Below, in pieces: positions 41,097 through 51,478 of a stretch of DNA of 64,000 nt. The notes beneath the pieces are model-generated. The model was not told the origin of the DNA. It worked only from the letters and a program-made list of their open reading frames with translations, and made no database searches. Positions within the stretch are counted from its first letter, which is position 1. Each line of letters starts with the position of its first letter. The stretch spans positions 1 to 64,000 of the forward strand of contig JAAXGN010000084.1 in assembly GCA_012267415.1 (NCBI GenBank), given 5' to 3'. This DNA comes from Candidatus Poribacteria bacterium. Its GTDB lineage: Bacteria > Poribacteria > WGA-4E > WGA-3G. The position numbers and the translations under genes were made by a program.

Positions 41097-43655
41097 ATGA
41101 TGGAATTGAAAATATACCAACGCAACGCGCTTGACGCGTTTACCCGTTGGTTAGAAACACTTGAAGAAACACAACGTGAATTAGAAACTGCAATTGCGGC
41201 ATTAGAGCAGACATCAGTCGATATTTCTATCCCCGATGCGTTACGCAATTATCCGACAGCTGCATGGCAAAAACTAAAAGAAAACGGTGACGTTGCAGCA
41301 ACTGCAGGTGAATACGTTGAAAGGACCGATGAAGCAGACCGACCAATTCCACATATCTGTTTTAAAGTACCGACAGGTGGCGGTAAAACGCTACTCGCTG
41401 CCGCTGCATTAGAACATGTCCCTTGGCAAAGAGGTTTAGTGTTGTGGATTGTGCCAACTAAAGCAATCTACGCGCAAACGAAAGCTGCTTTGTGGAATAA
41501 GGAACACCCATACCGAATAATGTTGCAACGGGCAGGTGCAGGTAGAGTCAAGATGCTGGAAAAAGAGGATACCTTCAGCAGAGACGATATAAACAATTAT
41601 CTGTGTGTTATGCTGTTGATGTTGCCAGCAACGAATCGACAGAGAGGGAGAGAGTTTCTGCGTATGTTTAGGAACACCGGACGTTATATGAGTTTTTTTC
41701 CTGACGGTGACGATATCTTCGGTGATGCTCGCTTGCGTAACGAATATCCCGATCTGGAAACTGAAGGTAATGATAAATATGTCAAACAGAGTCTGTTTAA
41801 TGTGTTCAAAATGGTGCGTCCTATCGTTGTTTTAGATGAAGCACATAAGGCTTACGGTGCAAGAAGTCGCGATGCCAATGTCCAATTCGCCCAATCCATC
41901 AGTCGCCTTGATCCGCGTATGGTGATTGAACTTTCCGCGACACCGAACCGTGGCATTAGCAATCTGCTTGTTGATATTGACGGACCTGACCTTAAAAAAG
42001 AGGAAATGATAAAGTTACCGGTACAGGTAACTTCGTTTCCAAACGCTGAATGGCAACTGACGTTAAGTCAAGCAGTTGATGAACTTGAACGGCTTGATGT
42101 AGAAGCAAAGGCATTGGAAAACAACACGGGACGGTATATCCGTCCGATTGCGGTTGTCCGTGTGGAGCGAACAGGTAAAGATCAACGAGATAATGAACAT
42201 ATTCATGCTGAAGATGTCCGCGAATATCTCACACAGACATTGCATGTACCGTCCGATGCAGTGCGTGTGAAGTCTGCTGAGAACGATGAACTCGGACGTG
42301 AAGATCTACTATCGGAGTATTCACAGGTGCGGTGGATAATCACTAAATCTGCACTTATGGAGGGTTGGGATTGTCCGTTTGCATATCTGTTAGTGATGTT
42401 GGACAATACACAAGCGCAAAGGGCAATTACGCAACTCGTTGGTCGGGTGATGCGACAACCGCACGCGCAGCTTACCGGTAATGAATTATTAGATCAATGT
42501 TATGTCTACTGCAATAACACTGAAGTCGGTACTGTCGTGGAGCAGGTTAAGCATGGTCTGGAATCGGAAGGACTTACAGGTTTGAGTGATGAAGTTATGA
42601 GTCCTTCAGGAACAACGCAGCAAGAAGGTTCACAACCCCAAAAAGTTAAACGGCGTCAAGAATTCAGAAGTAAAGATATCTATTTGCCAATTGTACTGCA
42701 TAAAGATAGTGATGAGTGGATTCATCTTAATTATCACGCGCATATTTTACCTTGTATAGATTGGGCTGCAATTGAACCGCCCGATCCGAACGCCTCCGCT
42801 CCTCAAAGCGTCCGAAGACAATCAGCAACGGTTGATGTGGGTGAGGAATTACTTGTCTTTCATACCGAGCAAGAACCCTACATTGAGAAGAAAGTCAGCA
42901 TCTCCGATTTTGCGCGACGCTTATCGGATATTGTGCCGAATTTGTGGCAAGCAGCACGTATTGCACATGAAATGATCAAACGGCTTATAGCAGACGGTGA
43001 AACCGAGGCGGATATTTACGACAGACGTTCTTATCTTGCGCACATGTTGCGAGAACATGTAAAAAGTGAAGTTGAGAAGCAAGCGGAACAGGTCTTTCGT
43101 AAAAAACTTGAACACGGAGAAATCCGTTTTGACTTGGAAACACAAGATTTCAATTATCGGATGGTAGACAAATATGAGATACAAGTCAATCCCGATAATG
43201 ATAGACCGCTTTTGAATAATTTTGAGCCAGTGCGATTAAGCCTATTTGAGCCAGTATTTGAGAAACAGTTTGATAGCGAATTAGAAAAGAGATTTGCCTA
43301 CTATCTTGATGAGGAGCGCGCATTGCAATGGTGGTATCGTGTGGCAGCACGCCAACGGGGTGAGTATTACTTGCAGGGGTGGAAACGGGCACGTATCTAT
43401 CCTGATTTCGTAGCAATGACAAACGAGGTAAATGGTTTGACGCGCGTGTTGATTTTTGATACAAAGGGACAACATCTCAGCGGTAATCTTGATACCGAGT
43501 ATAAACGTAAAGTATTGGAAACCCTTGAAGGAGCGTTTAATGCTGCTGGAACTATGGTTGTACGGGATAGTTCCAAATGGGAAGGTATTTTTCAATTGGT
43601 ATTTAATGAGCACGATTGTTTGGAAATAACTGATCGGTTAAATGATGGAGGGTAA
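41097..43655 (+). CDS. res: Type III restriction enzyme (Res), helicase plus PD-(D/E)XK-like C-terminus
   Basis: FKVPTGGGKTLLAAAALEHV, VVLDEAHKAYG, ELSATPNRG, C-terminal YPDFVAM...VLIFDTKGQH. Confidence 0.9.
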   Translation: MMELKIYQRNALDAFTRWLETLEETQRELETAIAALEQTSVDISIPDALRNYPTAAWQKLKENGDVAATAGEYVERTDEADRPIPHICFKVPTGGGKTLLAAAALEHVPWQRGLVLWIVPTKAIYAQTKAALWNKEHPYRIMLQRAGAGRVKMLEKEDTFSRDDINNYLCVMLLMLPATNRQRGREFLRMFRNTGRYMSFFPDGDDIFGDARLRNEYPDLETEGNDKYVKQSLFNVFKMVRPIVVLDEAHKAYGARSRDANVQFAQSISRLDPRMVIELSATPNRGISNLLVDIDGPDLKKEEMIKLPVQVTSFPNAEWQLTLSQAVDELERLDVEAKALENNTGRYIRPIAVVRVERTGKDQRDNEHIHAEDVREYLTQTLHVPSDAVRVKSAENDELGREDLLSEYSQVRWIITKSALMEGWDCPFAYLLVMLDNTQAQRAITQLVGRVMRQPHAQLTGNELLDQCYVYCNNTEVGTVVEQVKHGLESEGLTGLSDEVMSPSGTTQQEGSQPQKVKRRQEFRSKDIYLPIVLHKDSDEWIHLNYHAHILPCIDWAAIEPPDPNASAPQSVRRQSATVDVGEELLVFHTEQEPYIEKKVSISDFARRLSDIVPNLWQAARIAHEMIKRLIADGETEADIYDRRSYLAHMLREHVKSEVEKQAEQVFRKKLEHGEIRFDLETQDFNYRMVDKYEIQVNPDNDRPLLNNFEPVRLSLFEPVFEKQFDSELEKRFAYYLDEERALQWWYRVAARQRGEYYLQGWKRARIYPDFVAMTNEVNGLTRVLIFDTKGQHLSGNLDTEYKRKVLETLEGAFNAAGTMVVRDSSKWEGIFQLVFNEHDCLEITDRLNDGG

Positions 43656-43687
43656 TCTACAGGAATTAGCATTGTAATGTATATACA

Positions 43688-43825
43688 TGAAGATCAAGTT
43701 ATTAATTCTCAATATCCCAAACCCGGTAGGTGCGATTTCCTAATCGCACCGGACCTTGCCAAAGGCGGTCTGTATCGGGATTCGGTGCGATTAGGAAATC
43801 GCACCTACCCGACCTACAAAATAAA
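43688..43825. repeat. Inverted repeat gtaggtgcgatttcctaatcgcacc with left ATGAAGATCAAGTTATTAATT end
   Basis: Paired copies in opposite orientation at ~43729-43753 and ~43779-43806. Confidence 0.75.
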
Positions 43826-43840
43826 ATTGGACAGAACACT

Positions 43841-44248
43841 ATGAAATACATATACCATAAAGAGGATGCCGAAGTCGTCCGAATTGAAGGAGATGCACCC
43901 CGAACACTATACACACTCATTGAACCGAATACCCGAAACACTGAACACTTCGCTATGGGTTTAGAGGAGATTGATCCGCATAGCGAAATTCCGATGCATT
44001 CACACAGTGAAGCGGAGGAAATTATCTTCGTGTTCAGTGGAAAAGGAAAGGCGTATGTCGGTGATGAAGTTGCTGACCTGAAACCGGGTGCTGTGATCTA
44101 CCTTCCACCGAATGTTGAACACCGCTTTGTCAATACTGGCGATGAACCGCTCTGGATTACTTGGACTCTATCCCCTCCCGGATTCGAGAAGCAGATTCGC
44201 AAAATTGCGGATGGGTCTGCAGGGATGGAAGTATTTAGCGAATCTTAA
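43841..44248 (+). CDS. Cupin domain protein
   Basis: EEIDPHSEIPMHSHSEAEEIIFVFSGKGKAYVGDEV...VEHRFVNTGDEPL; start moved to ATG 43841 because the track start is inside the repeat. Confidence 0.85.
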   Translation: MKYIYHKEDAEVVRIEGDAPRTLYTLIEPNTRNTEHFAMGLEEIDPHSEIPMHSHSEAEEIIFVFSGKGKAYVGDEVADLKPGAVIYLPPNVEHRFVNTGDEPLWITWTLSPPGFEKQIRKIADGSAGMEVFSES

Positions 44249-44249
44249 A

Positions 44250-46379
44250 TTAAGGGGTCCTTGATGCGGTGATGGATGATGGTGCTACATCGTAGTGCGA
44301 GAACTCTAATGTGAACGCACCACGACCTTGTGTCATAGAACGAAGATTGGTTGTATATTGAAAGGTCTCTGCCAACGGAATGATGGCATTGATGATGTTA
44401 GATGTATCTTGTATGGTCGTCTCGTTGATTTGCGCGCGACGGGAATTGAGGTCACCGATCACTTTTCCCACATGCTCATCTGGGACAGTGATGTGTATGT
44501 GCATAATCGGTTCAAGGAGTAAAGGGTTCGCCTGTCTGACAGCTTTTTCAAAAGCCAATACAGCCGCCGCTTCATAAGCGACCTCCGATACATCTGTGGG
44601 ATGTGTGGAGCCGCCGGTCAATGTTACCTTAATATCTTGCAATGCGTATCCCATCAGTGCGCCAGACCCCATTGCACCTTCAAGTGCACTTTCAATAGCT
44701 GAGATAAACTGTCGTGGTATCTGTGTTTCATCTGTTCTGTCCTCAAACTGAAAGCCTTCTTCGCGTTCTAATGGTGCTACAGAGAGTTCCACATCCCCAT
44801 AAATCCCTTCCTCTTCTGTCTTATGAGCATGGGTTCCGCGTGCTTTCGCGGTGGCGCTGATCGTCTCACGATAGGCAACTTGTAGTTTGCTGACGCGTGC
44901 ATTCACTCCGAATTCTCGGATCATGCGGTCCGTGAGGATTTCTAAGTGCAGTTCTCCCATACCAGAGATAATCCGTTGTCCTGTTTCTTGGTCAATACCG
45001 ACGGTAAACGTTGGGTCTTCGTCCATAAGTTTTTCGAGTGTTTCTTCCAATGCGTCTGTATCGCTGGCACGTTCGGGTTCAATCGCAACGGAGATAACGG
45101 GTGGCGGAAATTCAATTGATTCTAAGAGTAGTGGATTGTTTATATCGCTCAGTGTATGTCCAGTTTTCGTTGTTCGCATCCCAACGAGAGCAACGATGTC
45201 CCCTGCATAAGCGGCATCGCAGCTTGCCTCTTTGTTTGCATGCATCTGTAGGATACGGTTGACACGTTCCCGTTTTTCTGTTGCAACGTTATAGACGACC
45301 GCGCCGCGTTTGAGAGTCCCGGAATAGACTCGGCAGTATACAAGTTTATCCACATTTTCATGGCTTGCGACCTTGAATGCTAAAGCAGAAAACGGTTCGG
45401 AGTCATCTGCATGACGGACAACCTTTTCTAATGTCTGTGAGGTATCACGTCTGGAAGATTTACCCTTTGTCGGTTTCGGTATTTCACCTTCAATTGGGGG
45501 CACTTCGACCGGTGAAGGCAGAAACGAAACGACTGCATCAAGGAGCGGTTGGACTCCCTGATTTTTCAGTGAACTTCCACAGAGTATAGGGATTATGGTT
45601 CCATTAAGTGTCAAACTTCGGATGCCTGCGATTAATTCGGAAGATGTAATCTCCGTGCCTTCAAGGTATTTCTCAAGGAGCTCATCGTTCTCAGAGGCGA
45701 CATTCTCCACAAGTGATTCTCGTGCTAACGTTGCTGCATCTTGGAATTCTGATGGGATTTCAATCTCTTGAAATGTCTTTCCTTGGTCTGCTTCATCCCA
45801 TTGGATTGCTTTCATTTCAATAAGATCAACGACTCCAGCAAAATCGCGTCCTTCACCAAGTGGTATCTGTAACGGCACAGGATTTGTTCCGAAACGTTCG
45901 CGCATCATCTCAAGGACACGTGTAAAATTTGCACCGACCCTATCCATTTTATTGACAAATGCGATACGGGGTATCTGATAGCGTTCGGCTTGATTCCAAA
46001 CCGTTTCAGATTGCGGTTCCACGCCACCAACAGCGCAGAACAGCGCGATCACGCCGTCCAAAACACGTAATGAACGTTCTACTTCTACAGTGAAATCGAC
46101 GTGTCCGGGGGTATCAATCAGATGTATTGCGTGGTCTTGCCAGAAGCATGTTGTTGCGGCGGCAGTGATTGTTACGCCGCGTTCACGTTCCTGTACCATC
46201 CAATCCATTTCGGTAGTGCCGTCGTCTACCGTTCCGAGTTTATGTTTTTTACCGGTATAGAAAAGAATTCGTTCGGTAGTTGTTGTTTTGCCTGCATCAA
46301 TGTGTGCGGCAATCCCGATGTTGCGTACTTTTTCTATTGGATATTCGCGTGGCATGTATTTCCTTATATTGCTGAACAA
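44250..46379 (-). CDS. fusA: Elongation factor G
   Basis: [65 protein letters not shown]. Confidence 0.95.
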   Translation of the reverse strand: MFSNIRKYMPREYPIEKVRNIGIAAHIDAGKTTTTERILFYTGKKHKLGTVDDGTTEMDWMVQERERGVTITAAATTCFWQDHAIHLIDTPGHVDFTVEVERSLRVLDGVIALFCAVGGVEPQSETVWNQAERYQIPRIAFVNKMDRVGANFTRVLEMMRERFGTNPVPLQIPLGEGRDFAGVVDLIEMKAIQWDEADQGKTFQEIEIPSEFQDAATLARESLVENVASENDELLEKYLEGTEITSSELIAGIRSLTLNGTIIPILCGSSLKNQGVQPLLDAVVSFLPSPVEVPPIEGEIPKPTKGKSSRRDTSQTLEKVVRHADDSEPFSALAFKVASHENVDKLVYCRVYSGTLKRGAVVYNVATEKRERVNRILQMHANKEASCDAAYAGDIVALVGMRTTKTGHTLSDINNPLLLESIEFPPPVISVAIEPERASDTDALEETLEKLMDEDPTFTVGIDQETGQRIISGMGELHLEILTDRMIREFGVNARVSKLQVAYRETISATAKARGTHAHKTEEEGIYGDVELSVAPLEREEGFQFEDRTDETQIPRQFISAIESALEGAMGSGALMGYALQDIKVTLTGGSTHPTDVSEVAYEAAAVLAFEKAVRQANPLLLEPIMHIHITVPDEHVGKVIGDLNSRRAQINETTIQDTSNIINAIIPLAETFQYTTNLRSMTQGRGAFTLEFSHYDVAPSSITASRTP

Positions 46380-46402
46380 ATGGGCAAGAACTAATCAGCT
46401 TT

Positions 46403-46651
46403 CTAATCGGCTGCTTGAACTTTAGTAGTATCTGCAGGGGTGGTATTCTTTTTCGCAGATTTCGATTTAGCAACTTTGTATTTACCAGACTCCCGCCATT
46501 CTTTTTCTAATTCTTGGCAGTGCGCTATGAACTTTGCATGGTCATGATCAAACTCTTCTGCAATTTTCTTTCGCATTTCGCGAACTTCTTTAATGACTTC
46601 ACCTATTTCCTGAGCATCCTTTTCCATGAGTTCTTTAAATTCTTTTTCCAT
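46403..46651 (-). CDS. Small charged coiled-coil-like protein
   Basis: MEKEFKELMEKDAQEIGEVIKEVREMRKKIAEEF; ORF downstream of EF-G start region. Confidence 0.5.
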   Translation of the reverse strand: MEKEFKELMEKDAQEIGEVIKEVREMRKKIAEEFDHDHAKFIAHCQELEKEWRESGKYKVAKSKSAKKNTTPADTTKVQAAD

Positions 46652-46882
46652 ATATTCATTCTCTCATATATTTACGTTTTTTCTATATTTCCATAAACAA
46701 ATCGTCACTAATGAAGATTCAGTAATTGAAAGAGTAAAACCGATTTTTCCCAGTCCGGTGAATCAACGCCAAATGCGCGTTTGGCATTTGGCGGGTGCGA
46801 TTTCCTAATCAATGCAGAATACCAAACACGTATTCTGCCATAAGGGTCAATTTAAGAAAATAAATCTAATCTAATAGTCACC

Positions 46883-47056
46883 TCAGTCCCGTAGGGACGA
46901 TATGTTTATAGAACACGGTTGAACAAGGTCTCTTTAGTCCCGTAGGGACGATATGTTTATCTAACGTCTTTGTTCTACACATATCGTCCCTACGGGACTA
47001 AGAGGGTGGTGTTAATGTTTATCTATAAACATATCGTCCCTACGGGACTAAAGACA
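46883..47056. repeat. Four copies of agtcccgtagggacgatatgtttat, two forward then two inverted
   Basis: Forward copies near 46886 and 46934; inverted copies near 46980 and 47030; same family at ~32410 and ~32490. Confidence 0.85.
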
Positions 47057-47135
47057 CACCAATAACAAACTAATTCCTTCTTATCTGTCACTTCAGATAG
47101 CATTGAAAATCAGGAACATCATTAAGCAGATATAT

Positions 47136-48149
47136 CTACATCTCAGTGTTCCACTGAAGAACAACACCGAGTAATTCAGGATTCCATTCCATGAGTAGTT
47201 GATACGCTTTCGGTGCCTCGTGTCCTGGCACACGATGACTTATCAACGGTGTAACGTTAAAACGTCCCATTGCGATAAGGGATAACATTAATCGTCCATC
47301 ATCTTCGCTTGTCCAGAAGTTCGGTGACGATTCTTGCCGCGGACGAATGGAATTGTGTGCACCATAGAGAATAAGACCTTTCTTATGCACATCACGATAG
47401 AAATTGACTTTCGGTGTTTCACCGCGAGTACTTGCTAACAATACGACTCGCGCACCCCAACCTGCTACGTCTAACGCGGTGGTAATCGCGTCAGGATGTC
47501 CCGTTGCTTCTATGACTACAGTAGGCCCCTTCCCCATAGTTGCATCGGCTAACTGTTTTGAGAAATCCGTATCTTCAGGATTTAACGTGAAGTCTGCGCC
47601 GATGTCTTTAGATAGTTCCAAGCGACTATCTGTTAAATCTGCTGCAATAACAGGGACTGCTCCGCTCAGTTTTGCGAGTTGCAGTGCAAGCGAACCGATG
47701 AGACCTTGTCCTATAACAATGGTCGATTCACCCAATTCAATCCGTGCTTTTCTCACACCTTGTAAGGCTATAGCACCGAGATTAAAGAAAACCAACTGTT
47801 CAGATGGCGCGTCAGATGGTTCTATCTTGAGTAAGCGGCTCGGTGATGTGACAAAGTGACTGGTGTGTCCATGCGTTGATGCGACACGGTCACCTTCCCT
47901 ATAACCACTGACTTTTTCTCCAACCGCTACCACTTTGCCGATATTGCTATAACCCGGTCGTGATGGATAGCCGCCGCGTGCGTTAGGAAGTGATAGCAAA
48001 AATGCACGTTCCGTGCCAGGACTGATCAGTGTGCATTCGGTTGCTATTAGAATTTCGTCATCCTTGATATTAGGTAGTTCAAACGCCTCAATGTCAACCA
48101 TTGCACGTTCTGGCCAAATAACTCTTTGTCCTTTCATACAATATATCAC
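47136..48149 (-). CDS. Zinc-type MDR alcohol dehydrogenase-like protein
   Basis: CTLISPGTERAFL, VVIGQGLIGSLALQLAKLSGAVPVIAADL. Confidence 0.85.
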   Translation of the reverse strand: MIYCMKGQRVIWPERAMVDIEAFELPNIKDDEILIATECTLISPGTERAFLLSLPNARGGYPSRPGYSNIGKVVAVGEKVSGYREGDRVASTHGHTSHFVTSPSRLLKIEPSDAPSEQLVFFNLGAIALQGVRKARIELGESTIVIGQGLIGSLALQLAKLSGAVPVIAADLTDSRLELSKDIGADFTLNPEDTDFSKQLADATMGKGPTVVIEATGHPDAITTALDVAGWGARVVLLASTRGETPKVNFYRDVHKKGLILYGAHNSIRPRQESSPNFWTSEDDGRLMLSLIAMGRFNVTPLISHRVPGHEAPKAYQLLMEWNPELLGVVLQWNTEM

Positions 48150-48264
48150 ACCTTAAAAAATGAAGGATAGTCGTTTTTCAGAAGTATATCAAAAAAACGA
48201 CTATCCTTCAAGAATTTTATAACGAGTCAATACTCAACACCGTTCACGGTATGTCCACACCCAC

Positions 48265-49848
48265 CTATCTATCTGACGGTGCTACATTGGGTGCTATATT
48301 GAGTGTAACATACCCTGTACCTTCTCGGTAGGGAGATTTGACATAGAGTAGAATACGCGTTTCATTATGTTTCCTGATTTTACTGAGGATATTAGCGTAT
48401 TTCTTAAAATTCTCTATCGTTGCATATTCCATCTCTTGAATGAGGTAACCAGGTCTGATACCTTTCCGTTCTGCCTCACTACCTTCTCTTACTTGTGTAA
48501 TAATAACACCCGTTTCATCTTCTGAATATCCGAACTGTTCAGCGAGTGCAGGTGTTAATTCTTGAGCTTTAAGTCCAGCAAAATCGAATTCTGGTTCCCG
48601 CTCAAGCGAAGTAACTACTTCCTCTGTGCGTTTACCCAACTTAATAGTCAGTTGTTTTTCTTTACCATCTCGTAAGACTTCTACCTTAACAGATTTTCCG
48701 ACAGGTGTTGCCGCGACGGTATGCCTCAAGTGTGACATGTTCTTCATCTTCATTCCATCAAACTTGATGATAATATCGTCTTTTTGCAAGCCACCTTTAT
48801 GAGCAGGACTATTTGTACCGACGAAATCGACTAAGACTCCTTCGGTTGAATCAAGATTATACTTATCGGCTAATTCCTGGTCAATGGTTGCCATTGAGAT
48901 TCCGAGCCATCCGCGTTCAATCTTTCCTTTCTCAATGAGTTCTGGTAGAAGTTGTTTGACGAGATTGCTTGGGAGTGCGAACCCTAAACCGATATTACCA
49001 GATGACAATCCACCTGTTGCGATATAGGTATTTATCCCAACGAGTTCCCCGCGGATGTTAATCAATGCACCGCCGCTGTTTCCACGATTGATTGGTGCGT
49101 CTGTCTGAATGAAGTTGCCATAAGCGGTAATACCTGGCCGTTCTTTCGCACTTACAATACCACGTGTTACAGTTTGTGATAAGTTTAGCGGTGTTCCGAT
49201 GGCGATCACCCATTCTCCAACTTCAAGCATATCTGAGTCACCGAAGGGTAGTACAGGTAGACCACTTTCATCAATTTTGATGACCGCTAAGTCGGTACCA
49301 CCGCCATCCTCTCTTGCGTCATCATGCCCGACTAACGTTGCTTCATAGTCCTTACCATCTGCCAAGGTGACAGTGATTTTATCGGTACCCTTTATCACAT
49401 GATTATTGGTGAGGATATAACCGTCTTCACTGACTATTACACCGGAGCCTACACCTGTAGTAGGTCTTGGAGGCATAGGTTCAGGAAAGCGGAATCTGAA
49501 CCAGGGTTCTACATCAAATTCGCGTCTATATTCTTCCCTGTCCATTCCTTCAGGCGGGATTACCTGTGTTCTGGGTAATGTCTGTTCCTGATTTCGTTCT
49601 ATTTTTGTTGTTATTTGCACCACAGAAGAACGTGTACGTGCTACCAAATTAATAAACGCACGATTAGCACGTTCCAGATATTGAAAATCTTCAGTCTGTT
49701 CGAAAGTTTCGTTTGTTTGACCGGTAGCGGTTGGCACGACAAACTCGTTTGCACCTTGATTGATAACAAGTCCTGCTGCAACAGCAAGTCCGGCTACTAC
49801 TAACAGAATTACGACGCGTCTGCGGTGTATGTGTCCTATATTTAACAT
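48265..49848 (-). CDS. HtrA/Do family serine protease with PDZ domains
   Basis: GSGVIVSEDGYILTNNHVI, TDLAVIKID, INRGNSGGALINIRGELVGINT. Confidence 0.95.
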   Translation of the reverse strand: MLNIGHIHRRRVVILLVVAGLAVAAGLVINQGANEFVVPTATGQTNETFEQTEDFQYLERANRAFINLVARTRSSVVQITTKIERNQEQTLPRTQVIPPEGMDREEYRREFDVEPWFRFRFPEPMPPRPTTGVGSGVIVSEDGYILTNNHVIKGTDKITVTLADGKDYEATLVGHDDAREDGGGTDLAVIKIDESGLPVLPFGDSDMLEVGEWVIAIGTPLNLSQTVTRGIVSAKERPGITAYGNFIQTDAPINRGNSGGALINIRGELVGINTYIATGGLSSGNIGLGFALPSNLVKQLLPELIEKGKIERGWLGISMATIDQELADKYNLDSTEGVLVDFVGTNSPAHKGGLQKDDIIIKFDGMKMKNMSHLRHTVAATPVGKSVKVEVLRDGKEKQLTIKLGKRTEEVVTSLEREPEFDFAGLKAQELTPALAEQFGYSEDETGVIITQVREGSEAERKGIRPGYLIQEMEYATIENFKKYANILSKIRKHNETRILLYVKSPYREGTGYVTLNIAPNVAPSDR

Positions 49849-49978
49849 GGTTTAATACCTCCTAAGTTAATTTTAAAATGTAATATTGCGATTAGTCTTT
49901 ATCTGTTTTTTATGTTTTCATCAAAAAACACACCTATTAAGATTTAAAGTTGCAAAAAAAGTTCGTTAAAACAGTGTC

Positions 49979-50404
49979 TTATTCACCACGAGCGATTCTG
50001 TCTACATGTTCGCGTACAACGTTCTGAGGACAGGATTTGATAAATAACCATGCTCCCGGCACGAGGATTACAAAGGCTCCAATGAAAATGTCGTCCAAAC
50101 GACCAATAATTGGTAGTATGAAATCTGCATCGAATGGATACACAAAGTATGCAATAGCAAAAGCAGCTGCGAGGATTTCAAAAACGACAAGGATCGCCTT
50201 ACGATAGATAGGCACGCGCTTGTCACGGAATAGTCGCAACGTCAGCTTTATGAAGTTCGGAAAATGGAGAAAGATGCGTAAAAAACGAAATATACCTCGT
50301 CCTCTACTGCCAAAGAAAAATGGATTGATCATACTGTGTATATTAGCAAATATCTTATGTTTTATGCAAACGAATTTTTCTTTGCAGAATTTATTCCTTG
50401 ACAT
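49979..50404 (-). CDS. DUF1232 (YkvA-like) membrane protein
   Basis: VPIYRKAILVVFEILAAAFAIAYFVYPFDADFILPIIGRLDDIFI. Confidence 0.75.
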   Translation of the reverse strand: MSRNKFCKEKFVCIKHKIFANIHSMINPFFFGSRGRGIFRFLRIFLHFPNFIKLTLRLFRDKRVPIYRKAILVVFEILAAAFAIAYFVYPFDADFILPIIGRLDDIFIGAFVILVPGAWLFIKSCPQNVVREHVDRIARGE

Positions 50405-50461
50405 TAGCGATGCTTGTCATTATACTTGCACAAACTGATTTTAGAAATAAAAGGAGCGAAT

Positions 50462-51229
50462 ATGGGAACGCAACTCGCAGCACAACTCTATACGGTTAGG
50501 GAATTTACAAGAACAGAGGAAGACATTGCGAAGACGATGAAAAAGGTTCGAGAGCTCGGTTACGAGGCTGTTCAATGTTCAGCACTTGGACCGATTGAAC
50601 CTGAAGCGTTGAAAAACATTGTTGATAATGAAGGTATTACAATTTGTGCTACACACACAAGTTACGCAAAGATGCAGGATGATCCGCAAGCAGTGATTGA
50701 TGAACATAATCTGTGGGGATGCAAACACGCAGCAATCGGTGGACTTCCCGGTGAATATCGCAGCACCGAAGGTTATTCCAAGTTTGCCAAGGAAGCTTCT
50801 GATGTTGCGAAACGTCTTGCTGAAGGTGGCTTGACCTTCTCGTATCACAATCACAGTTTTGAGTTGGAACGTTATGATGATGGACGTACTGGACTGCAGA
50901 TCTTATATGAAGATAGCGATCCTGCGTATTTTAATAGTGAGATTGACACGTATTGGATTCAACATGGTGGTGGTGACCCTGCGGAGTGGATTCGCAAGTT
51001 GAAAGGTCGCGCGCACATTGTCCATCTCAAAGATATGGCAGTCGTCGGGAACTCGCAACGATATGCTGAAGTCGGTGAAGGGAACCTTAACTGGACTGCT
51101 ATTTTGGATGCATGTGAATATGCTGAAGTAGAATGGTATATTGTTGAACAAGACTCCTGCTATGAACGTGACCCGTTTGAGAGTTTAGGTATTAGCCTAA
51201 AGAACCTGCAGGAGATGGGACTTTCGTAG
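50462..51229 (+). CDS. Sugar phosphate isomerase/epimerase (TIM barrel)
   Basis: MGTQLAAQLYTVREFTRTEEDIAKTMKKVRELGYEAVQ; HNHSFELE; EIDTYWIQHGGGDPAEWIRKLKGR; aaaggagcgaat before ATG. Confidence 0.88.
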   Translation: MGTQLAAQLYTVREFTRTEEDIAKTMKKVRELGYEAVQCSALGPIEPEALKNIVDNEGITICATHTSYAKMQDDPQAVIDEHNLWGCKHAAIGGLPGEYRSTEGYSKFAKEASDVAKRLAEGGLTFSYHNHSFELERYDDGRTGLQILYEDSDPAYFNSEIDTYWIQHGGGDPAEWIRKLKGRAHIVHLKDMAVVGNSQRYAEVGEGNLNWTAILDACEYAEVEWYIVEQDSCYERDPFESLGISLKNLQEMGLS

Positions 51230-51234
51230 TATAT

Positions 51235-51372
51235 TATAGTGAAATATGTAATTATGTTTACACATCTTCTGTTAGGAGGGAACTCCGATTCCCGACTATC
51301 AAAACGTTCAGTCGGGAAGCGGAGTTCCCTCCTACAGAAAAGAATGTAAAATTAATTCTATGTTCTACTATA
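51235..51372. repeat. MITE-like element, TATAGT terminal inverted repeats, core gtaggagggaactccgattcccgac
   Basis: Left TATAGTGAAATATGTAATTATG, right reverse complement TATAGTAGAACATAGAATTAATTTTAC. Confidence 0.7.
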
Positions 51373-51478
51373 AGTAGCATAGTACCTTTTCTTTCCTAAT
51401 TAATCCACTATGGGTTGTTGATAAGAGAGGATTGGTTTCAAGTCTTGGTGTTCTCTACACTAAAAAAGAGGAGATAAT

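Noticed and set aside
43730-43840. N-terminal 37 residues of the cupin ORF
   Set aside because: Translated palindromic repeat; ATG 43841 is the natural start.
46883-47056. CRISPR array
   Set aside because: Units are palindromic, in mixed orientation, with irregular spacers and no cas genes.
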